From CAIWXH01 sp964555675 (GTDB lineage Bacteria; Chloroflexota; Chloroflexia; Chloroflexales; Chloroflexaceae), in assembly GCA_964555675.1 (NCBI GenBank), contig CAZKTU010000023.1, forward strand, positions 1 through 47,592: a stretch of DNA of 47,592 nucleotides, written 5' to 3'. This document shows positions 1-8,166 of the stretch, piece by piece. Positions within the stretch are counted from its first letter, which is position 1; each line of letters starts with the position of its first letter. Under the pieces are notes generated by a model that ran no database searches, was not told the DNA's origin, and saw only the letters and a program-made list of their open reading frames with translations. The position numbers and the translations under genes are program-made.

Positions 1-353
1 TAGCGGTGGAGCCAGTCGATCGCCCCGGTGAGCAGCAGCACGGCGCAGATGAAGCTGAGGTAGAAGAAGGCGGGGGTCAGGCCATAGACCTGGTAGAGGC
101 GCAGCAGGGCCAGCCCGCTGAGCAGCTCGACCAGGGGGTAGATCCAGTGGAGCGGCCGGCCGTCGCTGGCCTTGCCGCGCTGCACGAGCCAGCCGGCCAG
201 GGGCAGCAGCTGCCACCATGCCAGCGGCGCGCCGGTGCGGGTGCAGCGGGGCCAGCCGAGGAGCCGACCCTCGCGGGGCAGGCGCACCACCAGCACGTTG
301 ACCAGGCCGCCGAGGATGAGCCCGGCCAGAAAGACAATGGCGGGGGTTAACAT
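1..353 (-). CDS. Prepilin peptidase (type IV leader peptidase family), 5' part only
   Basis: The gene runs off the left edge of the window; 117 codons are visible from the ATG at 353. Family role: an inner-membrane aspartyl protease (family A24) that cleaves, and often N-methylates, type IV pilin-like precursors. Residues 4-24 form a membrane segment. Next comes the usual cytoplasmic N-terminal domain (GWPRCTRTG, then PLAWWQLLPLAGWL and YPLVELLSG). Only one of the usual cysteines of that domain is kept. The first catalytic aspartate lies in TGAIDWLHR at the window edge; the second is outside. It follows aroE on the same strand after 52 bases, so it is probably the third gene of the mltG-aroE unit. 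The ribosome binding site is weak. Confidence 0.82.
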   Translation of the reverse strand, partial: MLTPAIVFLAGLILGGLVNVLVVRLPREGRLLGWPRCTRTGAPLAWWQLLPLAGWLVQRGKASDGRPLHWIYPLVELLSGLALLRLYQVYGLTPAFFYLSFICAVLLLTGAIDWLHR

Positions 354-405
354 AGGGTGCCCGACGTCAAGCGCGAACTACGGCCACCACCGTAACACGG
401 GGACA

Positions 406-1259
406 TTACCCGGCGCGCAGCGCCTCCTCCATCACCGCCAGAGGGGCCTCGCGCCCAGTCCAGCGGGTGAGAGCCAGGGCGCCCTGGCGGACCAGCATGC
501 CCAGGCCGTGGCGGGTGGCGGCGCCGCGGGCGGCGGCCTCGGCCATGAGGCGCGTGGGCTTGTAGACCATATCGTAGACCAGGGCCTGGGGGCCGACGGG
601 CGGGTCGGGCAGGGGCGTCTCGCCCTCGCGCCAGCCGGCCGCGGTGGCGTTGACCAGCAGCTCGCAGGCGGCCAGGGCCTCGGCCAGCTCGGGGTCGTCG
701 AGGCCCAGGGCCACCAGGGCGGGGGGCGGCTCGCCCGTCGCGGTGAGGCCCTGGTCGTCGGTGATCGCCACGAGCAGGTCGGCCAGCAGCTCCTCGGCGC
801 GCTCGGGGGTGCGGTTGGCGACCACGATCGCACCGGCCCCGGCGTGGGCCAGGGCGAAGGCGGCGGCCCGGGCGGCCCCGCTGGCCCCGAGGATCACGGC
901 CGTGCGGCCCTGGGGCGCGTATCCGGCGTCAGCCAGGTCGGCCAGGAGGGCGGGCGCGTCGGTGTTGGCGCCGACGAGCTCGCCGTCCGGGCCCTTGTAG
1001 ATCGTGTTCACCGCCCCAATCTGGGCCGCCTCGGCCTCGACCCGGTCGAGCAGCGCCATGACCGCCTGCTTGTGGGGCAAGGTCACATTGGCGCCGAGGT
1101 AGGCCGGATCGCGCAGCGAGGCCACGCGGGCGGCGAGCTCTGCGGCGGGCGTGTGGGCGAGCGCGTAGCGGGCGGCGAAGCCCAGGTGGGCCAGGGCCGC
1201 GTTCTGCATAAGCGGCGAGCGGCTGTGGGCGACGGGGTCGCCAATCAGGATGATCTGCT

Positions 1260-1263
<4 letters not shown>
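406..1263 (-). CDS. aroE: Shikimate dehydrogenase (AroE)
   Basis: A 285-residue NADP-dependent shikimate 5-dehydrogenase of the aromatic amino acid pathway, cytoplasmic. Visible motifs: substrate-binding SRSPLMQN near the N terminus, NVTLPHK with the catalytic lysine, GANTD with the catalytic aspartate, the Rossmann loop GASGAARA, the NADP-type NRT, NATAAGW, VYDMVYKP and C-terminal GLGMLVRQGA. The length fits the family. The start at 1263 (MKQIILIGDP) is chosen over an in-frame ATG 15 bases upstream because its ATG overlaps the mltG stop in an ATGA junction, which indicates translational coupling. Between the Rossmann loop and NATAAGW the chain carries an Ala/Leu-rich stretch (about residues 155-195). 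Confidence 0.95.
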
Positions 1264-2327
<1,064 letters not shown>

Positions 2328-2386
2328 CAAGGCTAACCTCCTTCGGAGGGAGTAAACGACCATCTCAGGGGCGACGCCCCCGGGGG

Positions 2387-2392
2387 ATTATA
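2387..2392 (-). promoter_or_regulatory. -10 element upstream of mltG
   Basis: Reading the minus strand, 2392-2387 is TATAAT, about 60 bases before the mltG ATG. No convincing -35 hexamer lies 16-18 bases upstream. It sits only 15 bases from the opposing TATAAT at 2408-2413, so the divergent promoters overlap. Confidence 0.5.
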
Positions 2393-2407
2393 GCACGGCC
2401 GAGTCGC

Positions 2408-2413
2408 TATAAT
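2408..2413 (+). promoter_or_regulatory. -10 element of the TPR gene, probably giving a leaderless transcript
   Basis: TATAAT is followed by six bases and then the ATG at 2420. A start site 7 bases past a -10 box would coincide with the A of the ATG, so the mRNA would be leaderless. No Shine-Dalgarno sequence precedes the ATG, which agrees. No good -35 is visible. Confidence 0.5.
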
Positions 2414-2419
2414 ACAGCT

Positions 2420-2842
2420 ATGCCGAACACAGCGACCCCTCTCTGGCGACAGTGGCTGGCGCGCTGGTGGTACGCCTGGGGCCTCAGCCTCTGCTACGCC
2501 GGCGGCCGCAGCCACGACCGCTCACTCTTCCGCGCGGGCGCCGAGGCCTTCGGGCGCGCGGCCCGCAGCTGGCCCGACTTCGCCCAAGCCTACTACCAGC
2601 GGGGCGCCGTGCGCGGCCGCGAATTGGGCGAGTACCCAGGGGCCGCGGCCGACCTCGCACGGGCGATCGAGCTGCGGCCCGACTGGGCCGATCCCTACCT
2701 GCAGCGGGGGTTGCTGCACCGCTTCAACGGCGGCGCCGCGGCGGCCCGCGCCGACCTGGCCCGCTATATCGAGCTGGCGCCCGAGGGGGCCTGGCGCGAC
2801 GAGGCCGAGCGGCAGCTGGCGGCCCTCGAGGGGGAGGGGTAG
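2420..2842 (+). CDS. Small tetratricopeptide-repeat protein
   Basis: A 140-residue cytoplasmic protein made almost entirely of TPR helices: about residues 40-72 (AEAFGRAARSWPDFAQAYYQRGAV), 73-105 (AAADLARAIELRPDWADPYL) and a final unit (ARADLARYIELAP). There is no signal peptide or enzyme motif. Proteins of this kind act as protein-protein interaction scaffolds; the partner cannot be deduced. It is transcribed divergently from mltG, from a TATAAT only six bases before its ATG. It ends 62 bases before thrC, which has its own extended -10, so it may be monocistronic. Confidence 0.8.
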   Translation: MPNTATPLWRQWLARWWYAWGLSLCYAGGRSHDRSLFRAGAEAFGRAARSWPDFAQAYYQRGAVRGRELGEYPGAAADLARAIELRPDWADPYLQRGLLHRFNGGAAAARADLARYIELAPEGAWRDEAERQLAALEGEG

Positions 2843-2848
2843 GGCCCA

Positions 2849-2857
2849 TGGTATAAT
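2849..2857 (+). promoter_or_regulatory. Extended -10 promoter of thrC
   Basis: TGGTATAAT matches the extended -10 form (TGn followed by TATAAT). It lies 47 bases before the thrC ATG. The -35 region is G-rich and has no match, as is usual for extended -10 promoters. Confidence 0.55.
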
Positions 2858-2904
2858 GGCCAGGGCTGTATCCGCGATAGTAATGCCGAATCTACAGGTG
2901 CGCC

Positions 2905-4254
2905 ATGAGCCAATTCCGAGCCTGGTACGCCGCGCAGGACAACCCCGACGAGCGCTACCCACTGACTGATGTGGTCTACTACTCGCAGTCGGGCGGGTTG
3001 CTCGAGGTGCAGCACGATATGGCCGCCCTGCGCCAGCGTAGCGCCGCCGAGTGGAAGCAGCTCTTCGAGAGCCGCTGGATGCGCACGACGTGGCCGTATG
3101 GCTCAGGGGTCTGGGGCAAGCTCGAGTGGGTGTGCCCCGGCATCAACCCCGAGAATATCGTGAGCATGTTCGAGGGCGGCTCGAATCTGTTCTGGGGCGA
3201 GCGCTTCGGGCGCGAGATCGGGGTCGACGATCTGTGGATCAAGATGTGCGGCAACAGCCACACCGGCAGCTTCAAAGATCTGGGCATGACCGTGCTGGTG
3301 AGCGTGGTCAAGCAGATGATCAGCGAGGGCAAGCCGATCCGCGCCGTCGCCTGCGCCTCGACCGGCGATACCTCGGCGGCCCTGGCGGCCTACGGGGCCG
3401 CGGCGGGCATCCCCACGATCGTATTTCTGCCCAAGGGCAAGGTCAGCACAGCCCAGCTGGTCCAGCCGATCGCCCACGGCGCGACCGTGATCTCGATCGA
3501 CAGCGACTTCGACGGCTGCATGAAGATTGTGCGCGAGGTGACGGCCGACCCGAACAGCGGGATCTACCTGGCCAACTCGCTCAACTCGCTGCGGGTGGAG
3601 GGCCAGAAGACCGTCGGCATCGAGATCGTGCAGCAGTTCGACTGGCACGTGCCCGACTGGATCATCATCCCCGGCGGCAACCTCGGCAACACCTTCGCCC
3701 TCGGCAAGGGCCTGCTGATGCTGCACGAGCTGGGGCTGATCGACCGGCTGCCGCGCCTGGTCTGCGCCCAGGCCGAGAACGCCAACCCGCTCTATAGGGC
3801 CTACCTCAACGACTGGCGCTACGAGCCGATCAAGGCTCAGCAGACGGCGGCCTCGGCCATCCAGATCGGCGACCCGGTCAGCATCAACCGGGCGATCAGC
3901 GTGCTCAAGCGCTTCGACGGCATTGTCGAGCAGGCCAGCGAGCAAGAGCTCGCGGACGCCGCCGCCCGCGCCGACCGCACAGGGGCCTACGCCTGCCCGC
4001 ACACGGGCGTGGCCCTGGCCGCCCTGATCAAGCTGGTCAACCGCGGCGCAATCAAGCGCTCGGACCGCGTGGTAGTGGTCTCGACCGCCCACGGCCTCAA
4101 GTTCAGCCGCTTCAAGGTCGACTACCACGAGAATACCCTGCGCGAGGTGGTCAGCAGCTACGCCAACCCGCCCCTGGAGCTGCCGGCAGATACCGACGCC
4201 GTGCGGCGGGCCGTCGAGGAGCGTATGGAGGGCGTCGCGGCGAGCCGCAGCTGA
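2905..4254 (+). CDS. thrC: Threonine synthase (PLP-dependent)
   Basis: A 449-residue enzyme converting O-phosphohomoserine to threonine, the last step of threonine biosynthesis. The PLP lysine lies in GNSHTGSFKDLGM (about residues 116-128). The phosphate-binding glycine loop is IIPGGNLGN, and ACASTGDTSAALAAYGAAAGIP is split across the typical fold-type II region. An N-terminal extension of about 60 residues precedes the catalytic domain. The ATG at 2905 begins MSQFRAWYAA; its Shine-Dalgarno match is poor (tacaggtgcgcc). The next gene starts two bases after the stop, so the two are probably co-transcribed. Confidence 0.95.
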   Translation: MSQFRAWYAAQDNPDERYPLTDVVYYSQSGGLLEVQHDMAALRQRSAAEWKQLFESRWMRTTWPYGSGVWGKLEWVCPGINPENIVSMFEGGSNLFWGERFGREIGVDDLWIKMCGNSHTGSFKDLGMTVLVSVVKQMISEGKPIRAVACASTGDTSAALAAYGAAAGIPTIVFLPKGKVSTAQLVQPIAHGATVISIDSDFDGCMKIVREVTADPNSGIYLANSLNSLRVEGQKTVGIEIVQQFDWHVPDWIIIPGGNLGNTFALGKGLLMLHELGLIDRLPRLVCAQAENANPLYRAYLNDWRYEPIKAQQTAASAIQIGDPVSINRAISVLKRFDGIVEQASEQELADAAARADRTGAYACPHTGVALAALIKLVNRGAIKRSDRVVVVSTAHGLKFSRFKVDYHENTLREVVSSYANPPLELPADTDAVRRAVEERMEGVAASRS

Positions 4255-4256
4255 CC

Positions 4257-4760
4257 ATGGTGATCACCGGCTACGCCCGCGCCCTGCGCGGCGACCTCGA
4301 CCCGGCGGCGATCATCGACGCCGAGACCGCGGCCCTCGGCGACCCGGCCCTGCTGGCGGCCGGCTGCCTGGCCGCGGTCGACCCGGGCTTCGCCGAGCGC
4401 GCCGGCGAGGGCGACATCCTCGTCGTCGACGGGGCCCTGCGGGCGGGGCCGGGGGCCGAGGCCGCCGTGATTGCCCTGCAGGCGGTCGGCGTCGCGGCCG
4501 TGGTCTGCGCCGAGGGGGCCGACGAGCTGGTCGAGCTAGGCCTGGTCTACGGACTGCCCATTGTCAGCGCCCCCGAGGCCGTCGGCGCGATCGCCGAGGG
4601 CGCTGTGGTGCGGCTCGACCTCGAGGACGGGCGCCTCGAGGTCGCGCCCCAGCGCTGGACCTTCGCGCCCCTGAGCCACGCGGCCCTGGCGGCCGCGCGC
4701 CGCGCCCAGCTTCTGGCCCGCATGCGTCGAGTGGTCGAGGACGAGGGCTACGCCGAGTAA
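4257..4760 (+). CDS. LeuD/aconitase swivel-domain-like protein lacking the active-site motif
   Basis: A 167-residue protein, the same length as 3-isopropylmalate dehydratase small subunits, aligning along their whole length by eye. RGDLDPAAII (11-20) stands where LeuD has its G-D-x-I-x-T-D-x-I-I segment. GDILVVDGALRAGPGAEAA (52-70) stands where LeuD has its GCGSSREH substrate-binding motif. GLVYGLPIVSAPEA (95-108) and GAVVRLDLEDGRLEV (115-129) match the following strands. The Cys-Gly-Ser-Ser-Arg-Glu core is replaced by Arg-Ala-Gly-Pro-Gly-Ala-Glu-Ala, so dehydratase activity is unlikely. No LeuC-like large subunit is nearby. It lies in a tight plus-strand unit with thrC (2 bases) and the following methyltransferase (2 bases). 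The family assignment is my alignment by eye; the function is unknown. Confidence 0.6.
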   Translation: MVITGYARALRGDLDPAAIIDAETAALGDPALLAAGCLAAVDPGFAERAGEGDILVVDGALRAGPGAEAAVIALQAVGVAAVVCAEGADELVELGLVYGLPIVSAPEAVGAIAEGAVVRLDLEDGRLEVAPQRWTFAPLSHAALAAARRAQLLARMRRVVEDEGYAE

Positions 4761-4762
4761 CC

Positions 4763-5971
4763 ATGCGCTCAAAAGAATTCCGCAGCCTGGTCGCCGGCCT
4801 CGCCCGCGCCGGGACACCCGTCGAGCCGCGCTGCCCCCATGCCGTCGAGTGCGGCGGCTGCGCCTTCCAGGACCGTGCGTACCACGATCAGGTCGCCGCC
4901 AAGCGCGCGGCCCTGGCGCGCCTATTCGGCGAGAGCGGGACCCTGGCCCCTGAGGCCGCTGAGGGGTTCGAGGTGGTGGCCTCGCCCGACCCGTTCGCCT
5001 ACAGGACGCGAATGGATTATGTCGCGACGAAGGGGCGCTTCGGCCTGCGCGCGCGCGGCAAGTTCAACTTCATCGTCGACCTGAGCGAGTGCCACCTGAT
5101 CCCGCCGCCCGCCTTCGCCGCGGCCAGGGCGGTGTGGGAGGCGGCCCGCGAGCTCGGGCTGCCGGACTACAACATCCGCAGCCACGAAGGCTTTCTGCGC
5201 TATGTGGTGGTGCGACGCAGCCCGGCCGACGAGCTGCTGCTCGCGGCGGTCACCGCGACGGGGCCTTACGAGGCCGAGATGGAGCGCCTGGCCGAGACGG
5301 CGATGGCTCAGCCCGGCGTCATGGGCTTTCACTGGCTGCTCAACGCCAGCCTGACCGACCTCTCGTTCGGCACGCCGGTGCGGCACTGGGGCGCGGCCGA
5401 GCTGCCGATGCGGGCGGGCGCGGCGAACCTGGCCGTGGGCCCAAATACCTTCTTTCAGAATAACGTCCACCTGCTTGGGCGGCTGCTCGACGACGTGCTC
5501 GCCGCGGTGACCGCGGGCCCGGGGGTCGGCGAGGCGCGGGTGGCCGATCTGTACGGGGGCGTCGGCACGATCGGGTTGCACCTGGCGCCCCACGTGGGCG
5601 AGGTGGTGTGTGTTGAGGCCGTAAGCGAGAGTGCGGCCCTGGCCGAGGTTAACGCTGCCGCCAACGGCGCGGGCAATCTGCGGGCGGTCGCCCTCGACGT
5701 ACTGCCCTTTCTGCGCGAGCAGGGGGCGGGGGCCTTTCACACGGCTGTGGCCGATCCGCCGCGCACGGGGCTGGGGCCCGAAGTCTGCGCCGAGCTGCTG
5801 CGGGTGAGGCCCGAGCGGATCGTATATGTCTCGTGCAACCCCCTGACTCAGGTCGAGGATCTGCGGGCCCTGGCCGCCGGGTACACCCTGCAGAGCCTGC
5901 GCGGGTACGATATGTTTCCCCACACGCCCCATGTCGAGACCCTAGCCGTGCTCACGCGGAACCTGCTATGA
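4763..5971 (+). CDS. 23S rRNA / tRNA (uracil-5)-methyltransferase, TrmA/RlmD family
   Basis: A 402-residue SAM-dependent RNA m5U methyltransferase. The [4Fe-4S] ligands are present: C24-x5-C30-G-G-C33 and C110 in DLSECHL. The SAM-binding motif is DLYGGVGTIGLHLA, followed by the family motif DPPRTGL. The catalytic cysteine is C358 in YVSCNP, and the chain ends in the usual HVETLAVL region. An N-terminal TRAM domain is absent, so this is the short form. Whether the substrate is 23S rRNA U1939/U747 or tRNA U54 cannot be told from sequence. It starts two bases after the LeuD-like gene and ends the thrC unit. Confidence 0.9.
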   Translation: MRSKEFRSLVAGLARAGTPVEPRCPHAVECGGCAFQDRAYHDQVAAKRAALARLFGESGTLAPEAAEGFEVVASPDPFAYRTRMDYVATKGRFGLRARGKFNFIVDLSECHLIPPPAFAAARAVWEAARELGLPDYNIRSHEGFLRYVVVRRSPADELLLAAVTATGPYEAEMERLAETAMAQPGVMGFHWLLNASLTDLSFGTPVRHWGAAELPMRAGAANLAVGPNTFFQNNVHLLGRLLDDVLAAVTAGPGVGEARVADLYGGVGTIGLHLAPHVGEVVCVEAVSESAALAEVNAAANGAGNLRAVALDVLPFLREQGAGAFHTAVADPPRTGLGPEVCAELLRVRPERIVYVSCNPLTQVEDLRALAAGYTLQSLRGYDMFPHTPHVETLAVLTRNLL

Positions 5972-6099
5972 CACATTCTAGTAGCACATGGCCCGGGTAA
6001 ATGAAATCGTTCTGTAATCTTCATCTTTAAGGCATCAGAGAGCCTATTCCTTCGCGGAAAGGCTTGCCACTTCTCGGGCCGCCGCGCCCAAGAAAAAGC
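5972..6099. other. Intergenic region, nothing recognised
   Basis: Between the methyltransferase stop and the strong promoter at 6100. It is AT-richer than its surroundings (runs such as aatgaaatcgttctgtaatc). I see no open reading frame with a ribosome binding site, no stable hairpin and no RNA gene. Confidence 0.4.
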
Positions 6100-6128
6100 T
6101 TGACAGAACACATTTGTTCGCCTATAAT
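6100..6128 (+). promoter_or_regulatory. Near-consensus sigma-70 promoter of the envelope operon
   Basis: TTGACA at 6100-6105 and TATAAT at 6123-6128 are separated by exactly 17 bases: both hexamers are perfect consensus. A GAACA-N4-TGTTC inverted repeat lies inside the spacer (6106-6119). Such a strong promoter normally needs a repressor, and a LexA-like box follows directly. The leader to the first ATG (6343) is about 200 bases. Confidence 0.85.
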
Positions 6129-6130
6129 GC

Positions 6131-6142
6131 GAACACGCGTTC
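6131..6142 (+). promoter_or_regulatory. LexA-like operator (Cheo-box type) at the transcription start
   Basis: GAAC-ACGC-GTTC, preceded by C, matches the Gram-positive LexA (DinR) consensus CGAAC-RNRY-GTTY. It begins two bases after the -10 hexamer, so bound protein would cover the start site. That LexA of this organism uses this motif is an inference; no lexA gene is in the window. Confidence 0.5.
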
Positions 6143-6245
6143 TACCTCCAGGCACCGTCGTTACGAGCAGACCCGCGCCTCGCGACCAGGCCGGCGTCGC
6201 CGGTCCACGCCCAGACACGAGCAACTGAACGGTGGGGGAGGAGTG

Positions 6246-6264
6246 CGGCGGAACGGTTCCGCCG
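6246..6264 (+). other. Hairpin in the leader of the envelope operon
   Basis: CGGCGGAAC and GTTCCGCCG form a 9-bp perfect stem around a single G, too tight for a free loop, so a few central pairs would open. A second small stem (TGCCC-TT-GGGCA, 6316-6327) lies close to the ribosome binding site of the 6343 gene. No known riboswitch class was recognised. Confidence 0.35.
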
Positions 6265-6342
6265 AAGTGCTCCGCTTCGATGTGGTCACAGCAGTGCTGG
6301 CCGCATCAGTTGTACTGCCCTTGGGCAACGAGGGGTGTCGTC

Positions 6343-6867
6343 ATGGCTGTGACCAGCAAAGAGATCATTGGGAGTGGCACGGCGCGGGCTATCAGACTGC
6401 CGCGCGGGATCGGGATGGTGGCCTATCTGGTGACCTTTCTGCTCGCGGCGCTGGCGATCTATGTCCTGGTCGGCGCGGCGGTGAGGTGGGGGCAGGTGCG
6501 CATCGACGATGTGCGCTACGGGCGACCCCGGACGACGCACCTGGAGGGTCTGGTAGGTCACGGCCCCGAGTCGCCGGCCAGCCCGACGCGTTTCGTCGGC
6601 CTGAACATCGATCGGCAGGTCGTCGTGCTCGAACTGCCCGCGGGGGATGCGACGCAGGTGCGTAGTCTGCCCGGCCCGTATCTGTTCGGGGCTGACGAGG
6701 ACTTAACACCTGTGTTATTATCACTGGGTGACATTGACGGTGACGGCCAGGCCGATCTGATCGTCAATGTACGGAACGAGCAGATTGTCTACCTGAACCG
6801 TGATGGGGGGTTCCGGCTGCCCACGCCGGAGGAGCAGCAACGGATTGTGCAGGAGCTTGGGTCGTGA
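6343..6867 (+). CDS. Membrane-anchored protein with an FG-GAP/VCBS-type calcium loop
   Basis: A 174-residue protein. The start at 6343 (MAVTSKEI) is chosen because a GAGGGG-like site precedes it; longer in-frame ORFs upstream are Cys/Trp-rich and implausible. A single membrane segment lies near residues 24-46 (VAYLVTFLLAALAIYVLVGA). The exported part ends in DIDGDGQADLIVN, the calcium-binding loop of integrin-like FG-GAP/VCBS repeats, here only one copy. It is first in a three-gene unit and its stop overlaps the next start in a GTGA junction. The role is unknown; an envelope scaffold or sensor fits the neighbours, which look like peptidoglycan enzymes. Confidence 0.7.
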   Translation: MAVTSKEIIGSGTARAIRLPRGIGMVAYLVTFLLAALAIYVLVGAAVRWGQVRIDDVRYGRPRTTHLEGLVGHGPESPASPTRFVGLNIDRQVVVLELPAGDATQVRSLPGPYLFGADEDLTPVLLSLGDIDGDGQADLIVNVRNEQIVYLNRDGGFRLPTPEEQQRIVQELGS

Positions 6868-8165
6868 CTACGCCTGATGATCGTCGCCCGGGCCGACCAT
6901 CCAATCAACCTGGCAAGGCCCCAGCGGATCGGCAGGCGCGCCAGCGCCGCGAACCACTCTTCCCCCTGGACGATGATGATATCGCGCCGCTTACTCGGCG
7001 CGGCCCGCCCTCGCCTCTGGGCGACCTGTTCGACGATATCGACCATGTCATGCCCACCAAGGCTGCGCCTGCTCGGCCGGCGCCCCGCCCCGCGGCCCAG
7101 CCCCGCGAAGAGGCTGCGCCGCCCCCCCCTCCGCGTGCGGCCACGGCACCCACACGCCGCGAGCCTGAGCCCGAGCAGCGGCGCGAGGCTGCGGGCCGCG
7201 AGAGCAGGCCCGCCCCGCGCAGCGAGGCTCCGGCGAGAGCGGGCGGCCCGGCCCCGCGCCGCGAGGCCGCAGCCCGCGAGGTCGCCCCACCCGCGCGCCC
7301 GGTAGTCACCCGCGAGCGGGCGCCTCTGCGAGGGCGAGAGCTGCGCGTGGCCCCTGACGACGAGCTGATCGAAGCTCAGACCGCGCCGCTGCGCCAGGCC
7401 CGGGTGCACTACGACCGGGCGAGCGTTGATCTTGCACGCCTCGAGCACGACATGGCCGCGCGCGGGCAGTTGGGCCACGGCGGCTACCTTGCGCCGGCCC
7501 CGCCCGCCATGAGCCTCAACCACTGGGTCTGGATCGGCGTGATCGCCCTGGCCAGCGTGCTTGTGCTCGCCACCCTCGGCGGGGGCGGGGGCGGGGCCGC
7601 CTTCAGCCGCTGGAGCAATCTGCTGGGCGGCGCAGGCGACGCAGAGGTCGAGACGCGCACGGCGCTCTTCGCCGCGCAGACGCGGCCGGCCGGCGACTAC
7701 AGCCTGCGCGCCCCGCCGAGCCTGACGCCACAGGCGATCGACCGCATCCTCGAGTCGTACGGCTCGCCCGCCGCCGGCACCGGCGAGGTCTGGTATAACC
7801 TGGGCCTGCAGTACGGCATCGACCCGGCCTTCGCCATCGCCTTCTTCGTCCACGAGAGCGCGGCCGGCACCGCCCAGGCCTGGGCGGGTCTGAAGCCCGA
7901 CGGCAGCACCACCCATAATGTCGGCAACATCATCTGCGCAGGCTACGCCACCTGCTATGGGCGCTTCCGCGACTACCCGTCCTGGTCCGAGGGGATCGAA
8001 GACTGGTATCGCCTGATCGACGTCGAATATCTGCAGGGGCGCGGCCACCAGACGGTCGCCGACATCATCCCCGTCTATGCCCCGTCCATCGAGAACGATG
8101 TCCAGGGCTACGTCAACGTGGTCCAGAACATGGTGGACGACTGGCGGTCACAGGGGGCGCCATAA
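6864..8165 (+). CDS. Membrane-anchored glucosaminidase-like (lysozyme-fold) protein
   Basis: A 433-residue protein starting with GTG in a GTGA overlap with the upstream stop. Residues 1-200 are disordered and rich in Pro, Ala and Arg (cytoplasmic if the single membrane segment at about 218-236 is N-in). The C-terminal 150 residues resemble the FlgJ/GH73 N-acetylglucosaminidase domain: YNLGLQYGIDPAFAIAFF, then HESAAGT with candidate catalytic E331, and HNVGNI. It would cut the glycan backbone of peptidoglycan. The two following cysteines (IICAGYATCYG) may form a disulfide. It precedes an M23-like gene by one base, so the pair may work together on the cell wall. Fold assignment is confident; activity is inferred. 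Confidence 0.75.
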   Translation: MTTPDDRRPGRPSNQPGKAPADRQARQRREPLFPLDDDDIAPLTRRGPPSPLGDLFDDIDHVMPTKAAPARPAPRPAAQPREEAAPPPPPRAATAPTRREPEPEQRREAAGRESRPAPRSEAPARAGGPAPRREAAAREVAPPARPVVTRERAPLRGRELRVAPDDELIEAQTAPLRQARVHYDRASVDLARLEHDMAARGQLGHGGYLAPAPPAMSLNHWVWIGVIALASVLVLATLGGGGGGAAFSRWSNLLGGAGDAEVETRTALFAAQTRPAGDYSLRAPPSLTPQAIDRILESYGSPAAGTGEVWYNLGLQYGIDPAFAIAFFVHESAAGTAQAWAGLKPDGSTTHNVGNIICAGYATCYGRFRDYPSWSEGIEDWYRLIDVEYLQGRGHQTVADIIPVYAPSIENDVQGYVNVVQNMVDDWRSQGAP

Positions 8166-8166
8166 T

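Noticed and set aside
6106..6119. Second LexA box in the promoter spacer
   Set aside because: GAAC and GTTC are separated by six bases here, not four, so it does not fit the consensus; kept only as an inverted repeat.
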